Assembly (NCBI RefSeq): GCF_030539665.1
Contig: NZ_JAUNXR010000002.1
Coordinates: 1-64,000 of the forward strand
Source: Methanobrevibacter sp.
GTDB lineage: Archaea; Methanobacteriota; Methanobacteria; Methanobacteriales; Methanobacteriaceae
DNA: 64,000 nucleotides
Direction of reading: 5' to 3'
Position 1 is the stretch's first letter, and each line of letters opens with the position of its first letter. The position numbers and the translations under genes are program-made. The notes beneath the pieces are model-generated. The model was not told the DNA's origin. It made no database searches and saw nothing but the letters and a program-made list of their open reading frames with translations. Positions 63,555 through 64,000 of the stretch are shown one piece after another.

Positions 63555-64000
63555 TAGTCAGCCTCCTTTTGTATGATTCTAATTTGATCAGCTTTTACAG
63601 TAACCGGAATAGGTACTGCTGCTTCTATTAACTCGAGAACTACTTCTTCACGTGATTCATCTATACGAACCACTTTAGCTTTTTCTCCTTTGAAAGGACC
63701 TGAAATAAGTTCAACAATACTCCTTTCTTTAATTGAAGAAATAATAGGTTCTGGTTTTAAGAATCTTTTTGCCTCTTCAAAGGTAATTCCATGTTTACCT
63801 TCAACAACCCCTCTTAAATGTTGAACTTTAAGATTCGGATTTCTTAAATCAATTTTTGTTGAAGATTCAACTAAGATGTACCCTTTTAAAGATTCAGGGG
63901 CAAGGATTGATGAAATACCAACACCATCTAGGTGAGCTTTACGAGCTAATAACCTAGCTACATTCTTTTCTTGACCAGCAGATGTCTTAAGAGCGTATAT
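63554..64000 (-). CDS. spt5: Transcription elongation factor Spt5 (NusG), partial
   Basis: Open at the right edge; the in-window 148 codons start [22 protein letters not shown] (the initiator Met is just outside) and end at TAA 63554. The NGN domain is followed by a KOW domain with [21 protein letters not shown]. Archaeal Spt5 binds RNA polymerase with Spt4. It leads into L11 in the usual secE-spt5-L11 order. Confidence 0.94.
   Translation of the reverse strand: MYALKTSAGQEKNVARLLARKAHLDGVGISSILAPESLKGYILVESSTKIDLRNPNLKVQHLRGVVEGKHGITFEEAKRFLKPEPIISSIKERSIVELISGPFKGEKAKVVRIDESREEVVLELIEAAVPIPVTVKADQIRIIQKEAD

Overview
The window is a 64 kb stretch of a low-GC methanogenic archaeon of the order Methanobacteriales, most likely a Methanobrevibacter or close relative. 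Reasons: the archaeal 16S rRNA 5' end at the left edge, F420-dependent methylene-H4MPT reductase (Mer), the [Fe]-hydrogenase Hmd with its cofactor genes, a six-gene pyruvate:ferredoxin oxidoreductase cluster, archaeosine and MfnE genes, archaeal ribosomal stalk proteins, TATA boxes with GGTGA- or GGAGG-type ribosome binding sites, frequent TTG starts, and poly-T terminators. It reads as ordinary chromosome, not an island: no CRISPR array, prophage, or intact insertion sequence was seen.

Layout. 0-0.7 kb: 16S rRNA start (minus) and its leader. 0.7-4.6 kb: mer, archaeosine radical SAM enzyme, DUF308 membrane protein, a HxGH nucleotidyltransferase. 4.6-10.5 kb, minus strand: Rossmann dehydrogenase, CcdA and a membrane thioredoxin; then a tightly overlapping MoxR ATPase / VWA protein / NcsA(TtuA) tRNA thiolase / ubiquitin-like sulfur carrier / DUF89 run. 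10.6-12.4 kb: small membrane protein and a dihydropteroate-synthase-like protein. 12.7-16.5 kb: porCDABEF, linking acetyl-CoA and pyruvate. 16.5-20 kb: secreted protein, fumarate hydratase alpha, PhoU-like regulator, membrane protein. 20-27.3 kb: the hmd-hcg locus, with hmd-hcgABCDEF on the plus strand and a divergent DUF2193 gene that probably supplies HcgG. Two tRNA genes (Thr-GGT, Leu-TAA) follow.

27.6-41.5 kb: small ferredoxin, membrane protein, oligosaccharide-repeat polymerase, an intergenic region with two DtxR-like palindromes, a methyltransferase-like protein, a CpaF/TadC ATPase-platform pair, DUF4012 protein, TctA-type permease, an M48 peptidase with four zinc ribbons, a MarR regulator with a clear operator, DUF2142 membrane protein, a zinc-ribbon membrane protein divergent from a small winged-helix regulator, aEF-1beta with a 53-residue zinc-ribbon protein, MfnE and Pth2. 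41.6-47.9 kb: ABCE1, DGC-domain and Fe-S proteins, an aminotransferase, RadB, Sua5-type protein, archaetidylinositol-phosphate synthase and DUF357 protein. 48-51.7 kb: two tandem copies of a MacB-type ABC ATPase-permease pair. 51.9-58.8 kb: membrane zinc-ribbon protein, FBP aldolase/phosphatase, ThiI, Na+/H+ antiporter, AlaRS. 58.8-60.9 kb: gene remnants and a ClC-type channel flanked by related repeats. 60.9-64 kb: ribosomal stalk/L1/L11/Spt5 operon, running off the right edge.

Themes. Energy and carbon: Mer and Hmd act on methylene-/methenyl-H4MPT, Por fixes CO2 onto acetyl-CoA, and the FBP aldolase/phosphatase drives gluconeogenesis. Sulfur/RNA: NcsA with its carrier, ThiI, the archaeosine enzyme and Sua5 are all tRNA modification enzymes. 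The least explained items are the MoxR-VWA module fused by gene overlaps to tRNA thiolation, the orphan metal-regulator palindromes between convergent genes, the two genes whose best start codons are ATA or ATT, and the ClC protein lacking the usual gating glutamate.
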